Notes under the pieces: generated by a model
Databases searched by the model: none
What the model was told of the DNA's origin: nothing
Seen by the model: the letters and a program-made list of their open reading frames with translations, nothing else
Program-made: the position numbers and the translations under genes
Part shown: positions 10,556 to 21,263 of the stretch, one piece after another
How positions within the stretch are numbered: position 1 is the stretch's first letter
Layout of the letters: each line of letters begins with the position of its first letter
Source of the DNA: Prorocentrum cordatum
Taxonomy: Eukaryota > Sar > Dinophyceae > Prorocentrales > Prorocentraceae
Assembly: GCA_963575745.1 (NCBI GenBank)
Contig: CAUYUJ010008524.1
Location: 107,670 to 171,669, forward strand
DNA length: 64,000 bases
Reading direction: 5' to 3'

Positions 10556-12535
10556 TGCGGGGGGCTGCGATCTGTGAAACTGTCGCCATTTTCGAGGCCT
10601 GCTGGGGGGCCCAGCACAGTGAGGGCCACGCGCAGATTCAAATTAGACCTCGCCATCCCTGGGGGGCTGCGATCTGTGAAACTGTCGCCATTTTCGAGGC
10701 CTGCTGGGGGGCCCAGCACAGTGAGGGCCACGCGCAGATTCAAATTAGACCTCGCCATCCCTGGGGGGCTGCGATCTGTGAAACTGTCGCCATTTTCGAG
10801 GCCTGCTGGGGGGCCCAGCACAGTGAGGGCGACGCGCAGATTCAAATTAGACCTCGCCATCCCTGGGGGGCTGCGATCTGTGAAACTGTCGCCATTTTCG
10901 AGGCCTGCTGGGGGGCTCAGCACAGTGAGGGCGACGCGCGGATTCAAATTAGACCTCGCCATCCCTGGGGGGCTGCGATCTGTGAAACTGTCGCCATTTT
11001 CGAGGCCTGCTGGGGGGCCCAGCACAGCGAGGGCGACGCGCAGATTCAAATTAGACCTCGCCATCCCTGGGGGGCTGCGATCTGTGAAACTGTCGCCATT
11101 TTCGAAGCCTGCTGGGGGGCCCAGCACAGTGAGGGCGACGCGCGATTCAAATTAGACCTCGCCATCCCTGGGGGGCTGCGATCTGTGAAACTGTCGCCAT
11201 TTTCGAGGCCTGCTGGGGGGCCCAGCACAGTGAGGGCCACGCGCGGATTCAAATTAGACCTCGCCATCCCTGGGGGGCTGCGATCTGTGAAACTGTCGCC
11301 ATTTTCGAGGCCTGCTGGGGGGCCCAGCACAGTGAGGGCCACGCGCGGATTCAAATTAGACCTCGCCATCCCTGGGGGGCTGCGATCTGTGAAACTGTCG
11401 CCATTTTCGAGGCCTGCTGGGGGGCCCAGCACAGTGAGGGCCACGCGCAGATTCAAATTAGACCTCGCCATCCCTGGGGGGCTGCGATCTGTGAAACTGT
11501 CGCCATTTTCGAGGCCTGCTGGGGGGCCCAGCACAGTGAGGGCGACGCGCGGATTCAAATTAGACCTCGCCATCCCTGGGGGGCTGCGATCTGTGAAACT
11601 GTCGCCATTTTCGAGGCCTGCTGGGGGGCTCAGCACAGTGAGGGCGACGCGCGGATTCAAATTAGACCTCGCCATCCCTGGGGGGCTGCGATCTGTGAAA
11701 CTGTCGCCATTTTCGAGGCCTGCTGGGGGGCCCAGCACAGTGAGGGCGACGCGCGGATTCAAATTAGACCTCGCCATCCCTGGGGGGCTGCGATCTGTGA
11801 AACTGCCGCCATTTCGAGGCCTGCTGGGGGGCCCAGCACAGAGGGCGACGCGCGGAGTGAGCGCCAACGGGAATGCAAGTTGACCTCGCCATCCCTGGGG
11901 GGGCTGCGATCTGTGAAACTGCCGCCATTTTCGAGGCCTGCTGGGGGGCCCAGCACAGTGAGGCCACGCGCGGATTCAAATTAGACCTCGCCATCCCTGG
12001 GGGGCTGCGATCTGTGAAACTGTCGCCATTTTCGAGGCCTGCTGGGGGGCCCAGCTTTCAGGCCTGCTGGGGGGCCCAGCACAGTGACGCACGGCGGATT
12101 CAAATTAGACCTCGCCATCCCTGGGGGGCTGCGATCTGTGAAACTGTCGCCACTTTCGAGGCCTGCTGGGGGGCCCAGCACAGTGACGCCACGCGCGGAC
12201 CCAAATTAGACCTCGCATCCCTGGGGGGCTGCGATCTGTGAAACTGTCGCCACTTTCGAGGCCTGCTGGGGGCACAGTGACCCCACGGGCGGACCAAATT
12301 AAACCTCGTCATCCCTGGGGGGCTGCGATCTGTGAAACTGTCGCCACTTTCGAGCCTGCTGGGGGGGCCCAGCACAGTGACGCCACGGGCGGACCCAAAT
12401 TAGACCTCGCCATCCCTGGGGGGCTGCGATCTGTGAAACTGTCGCCACTTTCGAGGCCTGCTGGGGGGCCCAGCACAGTGACGCCACGCGCGGACCCAAA
12501 CTAGACCTCGCCATCCCTCGGGGGCTGCGATCTGA
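10556..12535. repeat. 102-bp tandem satellite, ~19 units
   Basis: Units begin ggggggctgcgatctgtg and repeat every 102 bp. The first dozen are nearly identical; units beyond about 11,800 are shortened and diverged. The unit length is divisible by three, so long open frames run through on both strands. There is no start context or non-repeat protein sequence, so I treat these as non-coding. Confidence 0.95.
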
Positions 12536-12753
12536 GATCCCCGCTTTCGAAGCGGCTAGGGTTGCTCAGGGATTGCAACTAATCAGCTTTATATAATCCT
12601 TGTCCTGAAGACAGTTTCCTGCGAGTCTCCCGAATTCCGTCTGCAGACATATGTAACCCTCGCTCCGTCATTGCCCCCCCTTATAAAGCGTCCTACACTA
12701 TTTGCGCCCCGCGTTTGCGCAGGGGTTGGGTACGTCGCCATGGTGATTTTTAA

Positions 12754-12821
<68 letters not shown>
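12754..12821. repeat. Poly-G tract, 68 nt uninterrupted
   Basis: It sits at the edge of the first LINE-B copy. The corresponding place in the second copy (about 14,408-14,415) has only six G. This is either an expansion in situ or a sequencing/assembly artefact. Confidence 0.9.
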
Positions 12822-14140
12822 CTGTCGCCTTCTCGTCTCCGCTCCAATGCGTCACTAGCCACGGGGCCTCAGCCGCCGCCCCCGCAGCTCCGGAACCGGG
12901 TACTGCGAGGGCTTTGGTTTTGGCCGCACAGCGCCCGTGGGCCACGATCAGATGATGAATGCCGCGCCACCACCCCAGTGGCACAGCGGCCAGAGCCAAA
13001 GGCCAGCGTTCAGAGACGACACTGCCCCTGAGGTTCATTGCATACCCTGAGACAGAACTGCTTCGGCTCCCAAAGACACACCAGCAGGGGCAAGCCACCC
13101 AGGCCCTGCGCGGAGGTCAACCCACGCCTCGGCAACAGCCACATGCCTCCGAGACAGGAGACGGAGGCGAGCTTCACCGTGTTGCTGGGCCGCGCCAGGC
13201 AGGCTCAGCCTCACACAGCGGTGAGCACGCAGGAAAGCATCACACATGCAGGCACACAGCAGCGACACATTCGGGGGAAGAGGATAGAGCTGAATCAGCG
13301 CGGCAATACATGGAATCATCACAGGGGCAACTGGAAACGCAGTGCCCATCCATTGGACACATAACTCGCGGAAGCGATGGCAGAATTTGTAATGACGTAG
13401 ATCATCATAGTCCCGAGACATATCAAACCCATATTCCCGATGAGTACACCCAAAGATACAGCCACGAGGATGAGAGTGGAAGCGAGCACCCGCACACACA
13501 GCGCGCGTGCAGATTCGAAGAACACACATAGCAAGGCAAGGGGAAGTCGCTGCTGCGTTGCGTCGGTTTTGAAGGACAAGATGGGAGGGATTACTGCAAT
13601 CCACTTCAGGCAGCCACTTTCTCAGCCGATACTGAAGGCCCTCAAACGCAGTAGGTCCAGGAAGAGGAAGGGCGTGGAGACGGGTGTAGAGTTTCCGTTG
13701 GAGAGTATCAGGGGGAAGATCGGAGAGCTGCACAATGTTCAGGGCACTCTGCACCACCTCAAGCATCTTCGGTAAAAAACGACCTGCGATGCCATCCCCG
13801 TGGGTCGACAACTCTGGCATAACGTATTGCATTGCTCTCAGTGGGCTTCAGCAGCTCGCCCCAGCACTCGCGAATGCCAGGGCGCTTCGCAGCAAGACGG
13901 GTGCGGCAGGCACGCGAGAGAGCAACAAGATCTGGGGACTCGATGCTGAACCCGAGCTTCTGGAGCGAGACAAGCATGTTATACGGGGGCGCATTGTATG
14001 GGCCATTCGTAAGGCGTTGCAGCATGTGCTTTTATGCATGCATGACCTGTTTCGTGACTGGTTCAACTTGGAGGACAAACTGGAGCACAGAGAGGCACAT
14101 TACCAAAAAGGTAGAAGTTGTCATCGCATATCCAGGGGCG
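12822..14140 (-). mobile_element. LINE-B copy 1 (truncated 3' part)
   Basis: About 1.3 kb that matches 14424-15765 at roughly 93% identity. It contains only the post-RT part of the LINE protein (open at 13832-13035 and 14025-13759 in two frames). The upstream reverse transcriptase is missing: similarity stops near 14,140, where repeat R3 begins. This truncation at the 5' side of a minus-strand element is typical of incomplete LINE insertions. A tandem duplication followed by loss is the alternative. Confidence 0.75.
13035..14025 (-). pseudogene. LINE-B copy 1, post-RT coding remnant
   Basis: Two overlapping frames carry the protein. The upstream frame (14025-13759) includes LQKLGFSIESPDLVALSRAC. 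The downstream frame (13832-13035) includes LEVVQSALNIVQLSDLPPD and a Cys/His-rich stretch. Both have close counterparts in copy 2. The frame changes at about 13,765, where copy 2 has an extra ~27-bp AT-rich insert. Confidence 0.65.
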
Positions 14141-14145
14141 AGCTG

Positions 14146-14400
14146 CCCCCCTCCTGCCCCCATCCCCTGTGCGCCTGCGCGCGTCCGAACACTCACATGC
14201 TGCCGCGGAAGCGTCTCCGGGGATCATGCGCAAGCCTTGCATGTCAGCGCGCTGTCTTTGTGGGAACGCGCGACATGCGGGCCAACCGCGAACTTCGACT
14301 TTAGGCGCCTCCCATTGCAGGTGCCGAAACAGTGGCACGTTTGCCGAGCGCGCGCCGTGAAGACGTCGGCAATCCGCCCATGCAACTTTACCTCTCCTAT
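14146..14400. repeat. Dispersed repeat R3, copy 2
   Basis: Second copy of the block at 10192-10445, lying exactly between the two LINE-B copies. Confidence 0.8.
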
Positions 14401-14629
14401 ATTTTTGTGGGGGGCCTTGCCGCCATTTCGTCTCCGCTCCACTGCGTCGCTAGCCGCGGGGCCTCAACCGCCGCCCCCGCAGCTCCGGAACCGGGCACTG
14501 CGAGAGCTTTGGTTTTGGCCGCGCAGTTTCCGTGGGCCACGAACAGATGATAAATGCCGCGCCACCGCCCCAGTGGCACAGCGGCCAGAGCCAAAGGCCA
14601 GCGTTCAGAGACGACACTGGCCCTGAAGT

Positions 14630-15361
14630 TCATTGCATACCCTGAGACAGAACTGTTTCGGCCCCCAAAGACACGCCAGCAGGGGCAAGCCACCCAGGCC
14701 CTGCACGGAGGTCAACCCACGCCTCGGCAACAGCCACATGCCTCCGAGACAGGAGACGGAGGCGAGCTTCACCGTGTTGCTGGGCCGTGCCAGGCAGGCT
14801 CAGCCTCACACAATGGTGAGCATGCAGGAAAGCATCACACATGCAGGCACACAGCAGCGACGCGTTCGGGGGAAGAGGATAGAGCTGAATCAGAGCGGCA
14901 ATCCATGGAATCATCGCAGGGGCAATTGGAAACGCAGCACCCATCCATTGGACACATAACTCGCGGAAGCGATGGCAGAATTTGTAATGACGTAGAACAT
15001 CATAGCCCCGAGACATTTCAAACCCATATCCCCGATGAGTACACCCAAAGATACAGCCACGATGATGAGAGTGGAAGCGAGCACTCGCACACACAGCACG
15101 CGTGCAGATTCGACGAACACACGTAGCAAGGTAAGGGGAAGTCGCTGCTGCGTTGCGTCGGTCTTGAAGGACAAGATGGGAGGGACTACTGCAATCCACT
15201 TCAGGCAGCCACTTTCTCAGCCGATACTGAAGACCTTCAAACGCCGTAGGTCCAGGAAGAGGAAGGGCGCAGAGACGGGCGTAGAAATTCTGTTGGAGAG
15301 AATCAGGGGGAAGATCGGAGAGCTGCACAATGTTCAGGGCACTCTGCACCACCTCAAACAT
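14630..15361 (-). pseudogene. LINE-B copy 2, post-RT/C-terminal coding remnant
   Basis: Open for 243 codons, close to identical to the remnant at 13832-13035. Contains MFEVVQSALNIVQLSDLPPD and Cys-rich segments. It follows the reverse transcriptase after the AT-rich insert. The insert may be a small intron or a (TA)n expansion; the matching frame break in copy 1, which lacks it, argues against a functional intron. Confidence 0.65.
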
Positions 15362-15371
15362 ATCAAGTAAA

Positions 15372-16993
15372 TCAAATTATATATATATACATGAATATAA
15401 AAGACCTGCGATGCCATCCCCGTGGGTCGACAACTCTGGCATAACGTATTGCATTGCTCTCAGTGAGTTTCAGCAGCTCGCCCCAACACTCGCGAATGCC
15501 AGGACACTTCGCAGCAAGACGGGTGCGGCAGGCACGCGAGAGAGCAACAAGATCTGGGGACTCGATACTGAACCCGAGCTTCTGGAGCGAGACAACCATG
15601 TTATACGAGAACGCATTGTATGGGCCATTCGTAAGACGTTGTACCATGTGCTTGTATATATGCATGACCTGTTTCGTGACTGTTTCAACTTGGAGGACAA
15701 ACTGGCGCACAGAGAGGCACATTACCACAAAGGTAGAAACTGCCATCGCATATCCAGAGGCGAGCTGTCGGAGCATCGCACATCTTGCAACAAATTTCGA
15801 CGGCGGGGCACCCCATGCCACGCCAGCAGCATCTGGGCCAATATACAGCCCCAAGTACTTGATAGCAGAACTTACTCCAACCAACTCCAAGCCCCTCGCC
15901 TCCTTGGACACCATGTCAATAACGCCCTCCTTCATGCCCCCCCCCACCCCCCCCCCCCCTCCCACCCCACATGTCAGAACAGTGCACTTGCGAAAGTTGA
16001 GCGCCAGCCCAATAGCTGACCCGAAGGCGAAAATTATGCGCCGCGCGGCAGTAGTCGAGCGACAGACATCCACCAACCCAACAAGACAGTCGCCAGCATA
16101 TGCAAGGCACAGAGCAACGTGGGTGGGGGGGGGGGGGTCTGTTGTATCCACCGCAATACAGGATCCATGCAAAGACAGAAGAGGGCCATAGAGCTGGGGT
16201 CGCCCTGACGCCCCCCCTCTGGATAGGAAAGCTCCCGAATTCCTGCCCACCAAGAGTTACCGCGCCCTGGTTATTCTCATAGAGCATGAAGTAGAAGTTA
16301 ACGGTGAAAGGGGGGGGGGGGGGGCAGTCATAGCATTGAGCACGGCAAACATCCAAACGCGCAGAACCGACGGGAAAGCAACTGGGAAATCAGTCGAGAG
16401 GATGGCAGCCGAGTCACGCGCGAGCAACTCTTGTTGCAGCCCCCAACTTTCTGCCTGCACTACATTCGTGGGCATCTGTCTACCTTTAACACACTTCTGG
16501 AGGGGTGCGACAGTCACTTTAGAGAGCTCATTCAATGGGTGGCAGAACACAGCAGCGAGGACCTTCGCGTCGGTGTTAGACATGGAGAGCGGGCGCGCGC
16601 GTGCTCCATCCCGAATAATGTTCCCTGCCCCGCCCCCCTCCTGCTCACCCTTAAGTCGGAAAACCACCGGCAGTTCCCCCGTATCGTCAGGCAGCTCTGA
16701 AACACTTCCATTGGTAATCTCAAGATAAAAATTGTAGAAGTACCTCGGCGCATCTCCAATTCGCCAGCACGCATATGGAATACCGCCTGGTCCAGGCATC
16801 GAGTTACGGCGGTGTCATAGATGTCCAAAAACGTACCATATTCAACCTTCCAGGAAACTTCGAGGTCCTCGGGGGCCGTCTTGACATGTCTCAGACTTTC
16901 CGCCCGCCTGGAACGATCTTCCGTAGCTAGCGAAAAAAAAAACTCCCCCAATAGCCAGCAAGCGCGTTGGCCGACTGCTCGAGTGTAGTACAT
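15372..16993 (-). pseudogene. LINE-B reverse transcriptase with altered YADD box
   Basis: Three overlapping frames give the fingers and palm. PGPGGIPYACWR (16799 frame) is the usual start of the RT domain, STDFPVAFPSV corresponds to motif A, and LAYAGDCLVGLV (16253 frame) corresponds to motif C. Motif C reads YAGD rather than YADD, so the first catalytic Asp is lost. A G run at 16311-16324 and a C-rich run at 15938-15965 interrupt the frames. The last frame ends at 15372 in an AT-rich insert (about 15365-15402) absent from copy 1. Confidence 0.75.
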
Positions 16994-17456
16994 GGGCTTC
17001 CGTTAGCGTCTAGTACGGCAGTGAGATAGGCTCGCCTTCTGGATTTCTTCAAAAGCTCCATCTTCCTCCGTAGTTTTGCCAGCGCAGCTTTCTTGATATC
17101 ATCGTTCATGCTGTTTTCGTTCTCAATGTCCTCCTCCTCCCCCTCCTCCTCCCCCTCCGTTAAAGCCTTAACATAAACCTCCTGCGTCAATTCACAAGGG
17201 CCATGGCGGTCGTGAAAGAGCAGGGTCTCGCAGTCAAAGAACCTCTGAAGCTCGGGATGGCAACTGACAGCCTTGCACACCATGTGGCCCTGCTGCGCAC
17301 GCATCCCCCCTCGGGGCTACCATGCGACAGTGATGCTTCGAAATAAATGTCGAGGCAACTTGATTGGAAACGAGATGGCGCGCGCTTGACCACTGAGCAC
17401 ACGATAGCCTTAACAACCTTCAGAACATCAACAGCATTTAGTGAATGCAACTCCAC
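16927..17456 (-). pseudogene. LINE-B linker between endonuclease and RT
   Basis: Two overlapping frames. One (17456-17187) reads LNAVDVLKVVKAIVCSVVK. The other (17304-16927) has an acidic run EEEGEEEDIENENS followed by KLRRKMELLKKSRRRAYL and ALAGYWGSFF, which resembles the segment just before the RT fingers in LINEs. Assignment rests on position and character. Confidence 0.5.
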
Positions 17457-17529
17457 GGCTTTGTTGTTAAGCTCCGTGTCAAGTAGTTATTGCTAGACTT
17501 CGTTCTTGCTAATCCAGTTGGGGACCCCG

Positions 17530-17970
17530 CTATTCCGGCCAGTCGGGGGGCTTGAAAGTGTCAATTACGACCGACACTGGGATGTGATCAGAGACGCGGG
17601 CCTGGCAGAGCTCACCTATAACTGAAGCGCGAATAGTAAGGTCAGCCGCGACCGCCGCTGGAATGTTGGCGTAGATGAGGTCTAAACGCGCAGCGTGGGC
17701 AATGTTCCCGCCCCTCATCTCCCGACGAGTGTCATCTGCTTGAAAGAGATCAATCCAGTCCGAGCATCTCTGGTTAATGAGCGCGTGGAAACGCGCGTCG
17801 CCTCGGAACCAACCCGCCCCGTCAGGATGCATCCCCCCTTCCTCCTCCAAGGTGAAATCCCCGTCCTCAGGATGCACCCCCCCTTCCTCCTGCAACTTTA
17901 CGCTTCCTCGCAAGGTGTTTGCTCCCTTGTTCGTTGCCAATGCGGTCCTGTCGTGGGAACTGGTTCTCAC
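17530..17970 (-). pseudogene. LINE-B endonuclease, C-terminal part
   Basis: Contains RLDLIYANIPAAVAADLT and VSDHIPVSVVIDTF, which match the conserved D and S-D-H motifs near the end of APE-type endonucleases. The first 50 residues come from a duplicated 46-bp G-rich segment (17822 and 17868) and do not look like endonuclease. The catalytic N-terminal half is missing. Confidence 0.7.
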
Positions 17971-18094
17971 GCGCTGCGCGTTTGAGCTGTCGCTCCAGCC
18001 GCTTCGCCGCGTCGGCTACGCCCTGCGCGGCGACGCTTCGCTCGGAATAACCTCCGCGCACCACTCGAACGTCTCTTTCTCTCCGATGGTTTTT

Positions 18095-21000
18095 CTACTG
18101 CGCTTCGGGCAAGCGTCGAGCGCCCGAGAAAACTGCTCCACAACTGGGAGGAGCGCAGCAAGTCAGCGACGTGGCGCCCGCCACTGCTTCGCGCGTTCGA
18201 TTGTTCTCCTCGAGAGTAAACTTACGACGCCCTCCCGCGCATTTCCGACGCAGCCTCCCCCCGGCTGCGGAAGAGTCTCCTGTGCGGCTCCGACATGTCC
18301 GCCTCGTCGCCGAAAAGCGACAAGCACGTTGTCCTCGAACGCCGCGCCGTGCAAACGCTGCCCCTCCACTTCGCGTCGCCGCTGCGCGACTATAGATTGG
18401 CCTTCGCATGCTCGCGCCTCGCGCAGCGCGTGGCCCCAATCCTTTTTCGCCTCCGCCGCGTCGCCACTTTCCGCGACGCCCCCGTCGCCGCCGGGCCGCG
18501 ATAGTCCGTCGACCTCCGCTTTCGTTGCCCATGTTCTGCACGCGTTGCGCCATTTCTCGCCAACTCTCTTCATTTCCGCCGCGCATTCTTTACAGGGGGC
18601 TGGTCTGTCCTTTCTCTGGAACTCATGCCTAGCGAACGCCTCTACCAGCGTCCGCCGACGACGCCGATCGCGCTCGTCTCGCGGCATTAACTGCGCCCTC
18701 ATTCATCCCAGTTCACGTTCTCCCCTCGGAGGATCTTCGGAGTATTTGTTCAGCGCCTGGCCTGTGAAACGGCCGGAAAAGCGTGCTGCTCTCTCGCCTT
18801 CGCACGCGCGCGATGGCGCGCACTTAATTGGACGTCCAGCTGACGCCGCGCCCTCTCTCAAGATCCGCCACAATGTTTCCGCAAATCGCCCTTGCGCGGC
18901 GCGCGCCGCCGTTGCCGGCGACGGCGCCGCCATGAATTGAGCGCGCTTCGCGCTCAACACCGGCCGCCCTCGATGTTCGCCCAAGTGCCATTGCCGCCCT
19001 TTCGATGGGAAGATGGGATGCAGCCCAGGCCCCCAGCCCGGGAGATGCCAGACCTTCGCGTGGAAATCTAAGACTAGTACTTGCGGCAGATGCAACAACT
19101 CGCCTGTGTCTCCCGCGACCTCATCTCCGCTCAGGGCCCATCCGTAAATGGGCGCCGCGCGACCCCGCAGGAGCTGTTTCTTCGATCGATCTAGACGGTC
19201 TGCCAAATCGACCGGCATGCCCTTCGCTAGCGGAAGCCACCCTGGCATGCTCGCGCACTCCTCGTCGGGGCATCCCAACCGCCGCATCTTGTCCTCCACC
19301 GTGCACGGCTGCCTCTGTCCTCCTCTTTCGTGTGGCCCCTTCCGACCCGCGGCGCGTGCCCCCCTCGCCCCTTCGCCCACTGCGCTGCCCTCTGTTTCCC
19401 CGCGTGGCACCGAATGTCCCGATTGGCATCAATAGCAGCGGCCTCAACAAATCCCCCCCGACGCCTCGCGCCGCCTGGCGACGTCGACGCGCGCGTTCAT
19501 TTCACCAGATCATCCTTGCACAACTGGCACTCCAGCGAGTTATATGTGCCCGTCGCCTCTGTAATCTCTCCAGCACGCGGGCCACCGCACCGCGCTGCGC
19601 CGTTCGCCCGCGAAGCAGACGCATCCGCCGCCACCCCGCGCAAAAGATCGCGCGCACGTTCGATCAGCCCCCCGCGTCGAAACTCAGCTTGGACACTTGA
19701 AACCAATCGCCCTGATCTTCGACGCGCTTGCGCCCCGTCAATTCTGTCATCCCTCGCGCTGCCCCCGGGCCCGCTGCCCCCCGACAGACGCGCTGCCCGC
19801 GGCCCTCTGCGGCCCGGGCACGCATTTCCGAGCGCTCTTCAAATGCGACGCGGCCAGCGCGTTGATTGTCGTTCCCGACGGCGACGCCAGTCGATAAACT
19901 TCTCAGCATGAGAACGCGTTCGCGCCCCCGCGCGGCCCGCCCGCGCCGCCCTCTCCTACCCTTGCGCCGCTTGCCGCGGACATGCGCGACCGCAGATTCG
20001 AACCGAGCCCTGCAAGGAAGCGCGCGCCCACCATGCCCACCTCGTCGACAATTAGCCGCTTCCACTGCGACATCCGCTGCGCGGCAATTTACTTCTTCAT
20101 CTTCTTCCTCAGCTCGGCTCCCCCCTGCGCCCCCGGCGCTCGGCTGCTTCGTCGCGTTCGCGCCCGCGCCGAATGCGCTGCGACTCGCGCCCCGTCGAAG
20201 GCTGACGCGCGCGCGCGGCCTGCAAGGCGCAGCCTGGAAGTCAATGCCGCGCGCCCGCCCCGTCTGCCGCTCGAACGGCCCCTTCCGAATCCGATATATG
20301 ACAAAACTCTCCCCAGTCCCTGGCCCGCCGCGCAGCGCCTGCGCGAGGGGCCGCGCGTCGCCGCGTCTCCGCCCGGCCTTCTGCCCCCTCGCAGGGGCCG
20401 AGAATGCCTGCGCTAGAACCCGATCTACAACTTTTTCCACGACGCACCGTCGACCCGCGCTCACCCCGCCATCCGCCCATCCGTTCTTCCACCCGCGCAC
20501 GCGCGACGCTGCGGCCATCTTTCCCGCAGCCACCTGCGGGGCGCCCTCCGCCACCCCCGGGCCGTTCGCTTCTCGGGCCCTCGACGCCGCGGCCGCCGCC
20601 TGCGCCCTCTCTCTGCGCTGCAGCGTTGCCTCGCATCAGCGCGCCCCCCCGCCCGCGCTTCTTTCGCCCCCCGCTCTCCCGACTCATGCCCTCGCCCCGC
20701 GCGGCGTCGCCCCTTGCCGTCGCCTTTGAGCTTTCTTCTTTGTCGCCCTCCACGGTTGCGTTGATCCGCCCATCCTCCCCCCCCATGGGCGCGCCCCCGA
20801 CGCGAGCGCCCCGCCCGGTGGCCGCGTCGACAATTCGCGGGCCCAACTCTTCGTCGCTGTAGATCTCGCCCCCGTGCTTCGCGAGGACTTCGACAGCGAT
20901 TGGTCGCAGGCCCGCGACGGCCATGCAAATCTGGACGCACCTCTTCGCCCCCTCGCACGGCGCGCCCTTCTTCAGCCATTCCGTCGACGCCTCCGCCCAC

Positions 21001-21263
21001 GACCCGTGCGCCCCGCGGGCGCCCCGCAGATGCGGCACCCCGCGTCCCGCGTCTTCTCGCAGAGTAAACGCCTGACAGCGTGCCATCAGCAGGAGCCAAT
21101 TCCTTTCTTCTCCCCCCGCCCCATACTCCGATTGCGGAGCCCCGTGAAAACTCTGATTCCTGGGGAGCTCGTTCCGCGCCAGGACCCACGCGCGTCTCAG
21201 GGCATCCATCTCGGGGACTTCAGGGAACGGCACCCACGCATCTCGCTCGCCTTCCTTCACCAC
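18095..21263 (-). pseudogene. Decayed PIF1-like helicase gene with Cys-rich tail
   Basis: PIF1 helicases unwind DNA with ATP; dinoflagellates carry many copies with a distinctive C-terminus. Read right to left: an N-terminal stretch (21263-20241); RGGPGTGESFVIYRIRKG (20554 frame), like a Walker A P-loop but with E for the catalytic K; GWLPLAKGMPVDLADRLDRS and QLLRGRAAPIYGW with HLPGWGPGLHPI (19410-18703), which I recall from the family's C-terminal region; KRAQFMAAPSPATAARAAQG, a worn version of its last helicase motif; then EFQRKDRPAPCKECAAEM (18702 frame), a CxxC tail element. Frames change at least three times and key residues are lost. Assignment is by remembered family pattern. Confidence 0.6.

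Larger units (their letters stand above)
14424..17970 (-). mobile_element. LINE-B copy 2 (longer, decayed)
   Basis: Read right to left: the last third of an endonuclease (17970-17530), a linker (17456-16927), a reverse transcriptase (16993-15372), and the post-RT and C-terminal region (15361-14630). All parts lie in different frames. Frame changes fall next to homopolymers: a C-rich run at 15938-15965, a G run at about 16124-16137, and a G run at 16311-16324. The N-terminal two thirds of the endonuclease is absent, so the element is 5'-truncated next to the helicase remnant. Confidence 0.8.

Noticed and set aside
10483-11883. A 466-codon open frame on the plus strand and matching frames on the minus strand
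   Set aside because: Produced by the 102-bp satellite; the unit is a multiple of three without stops. No unique sequence or start context.
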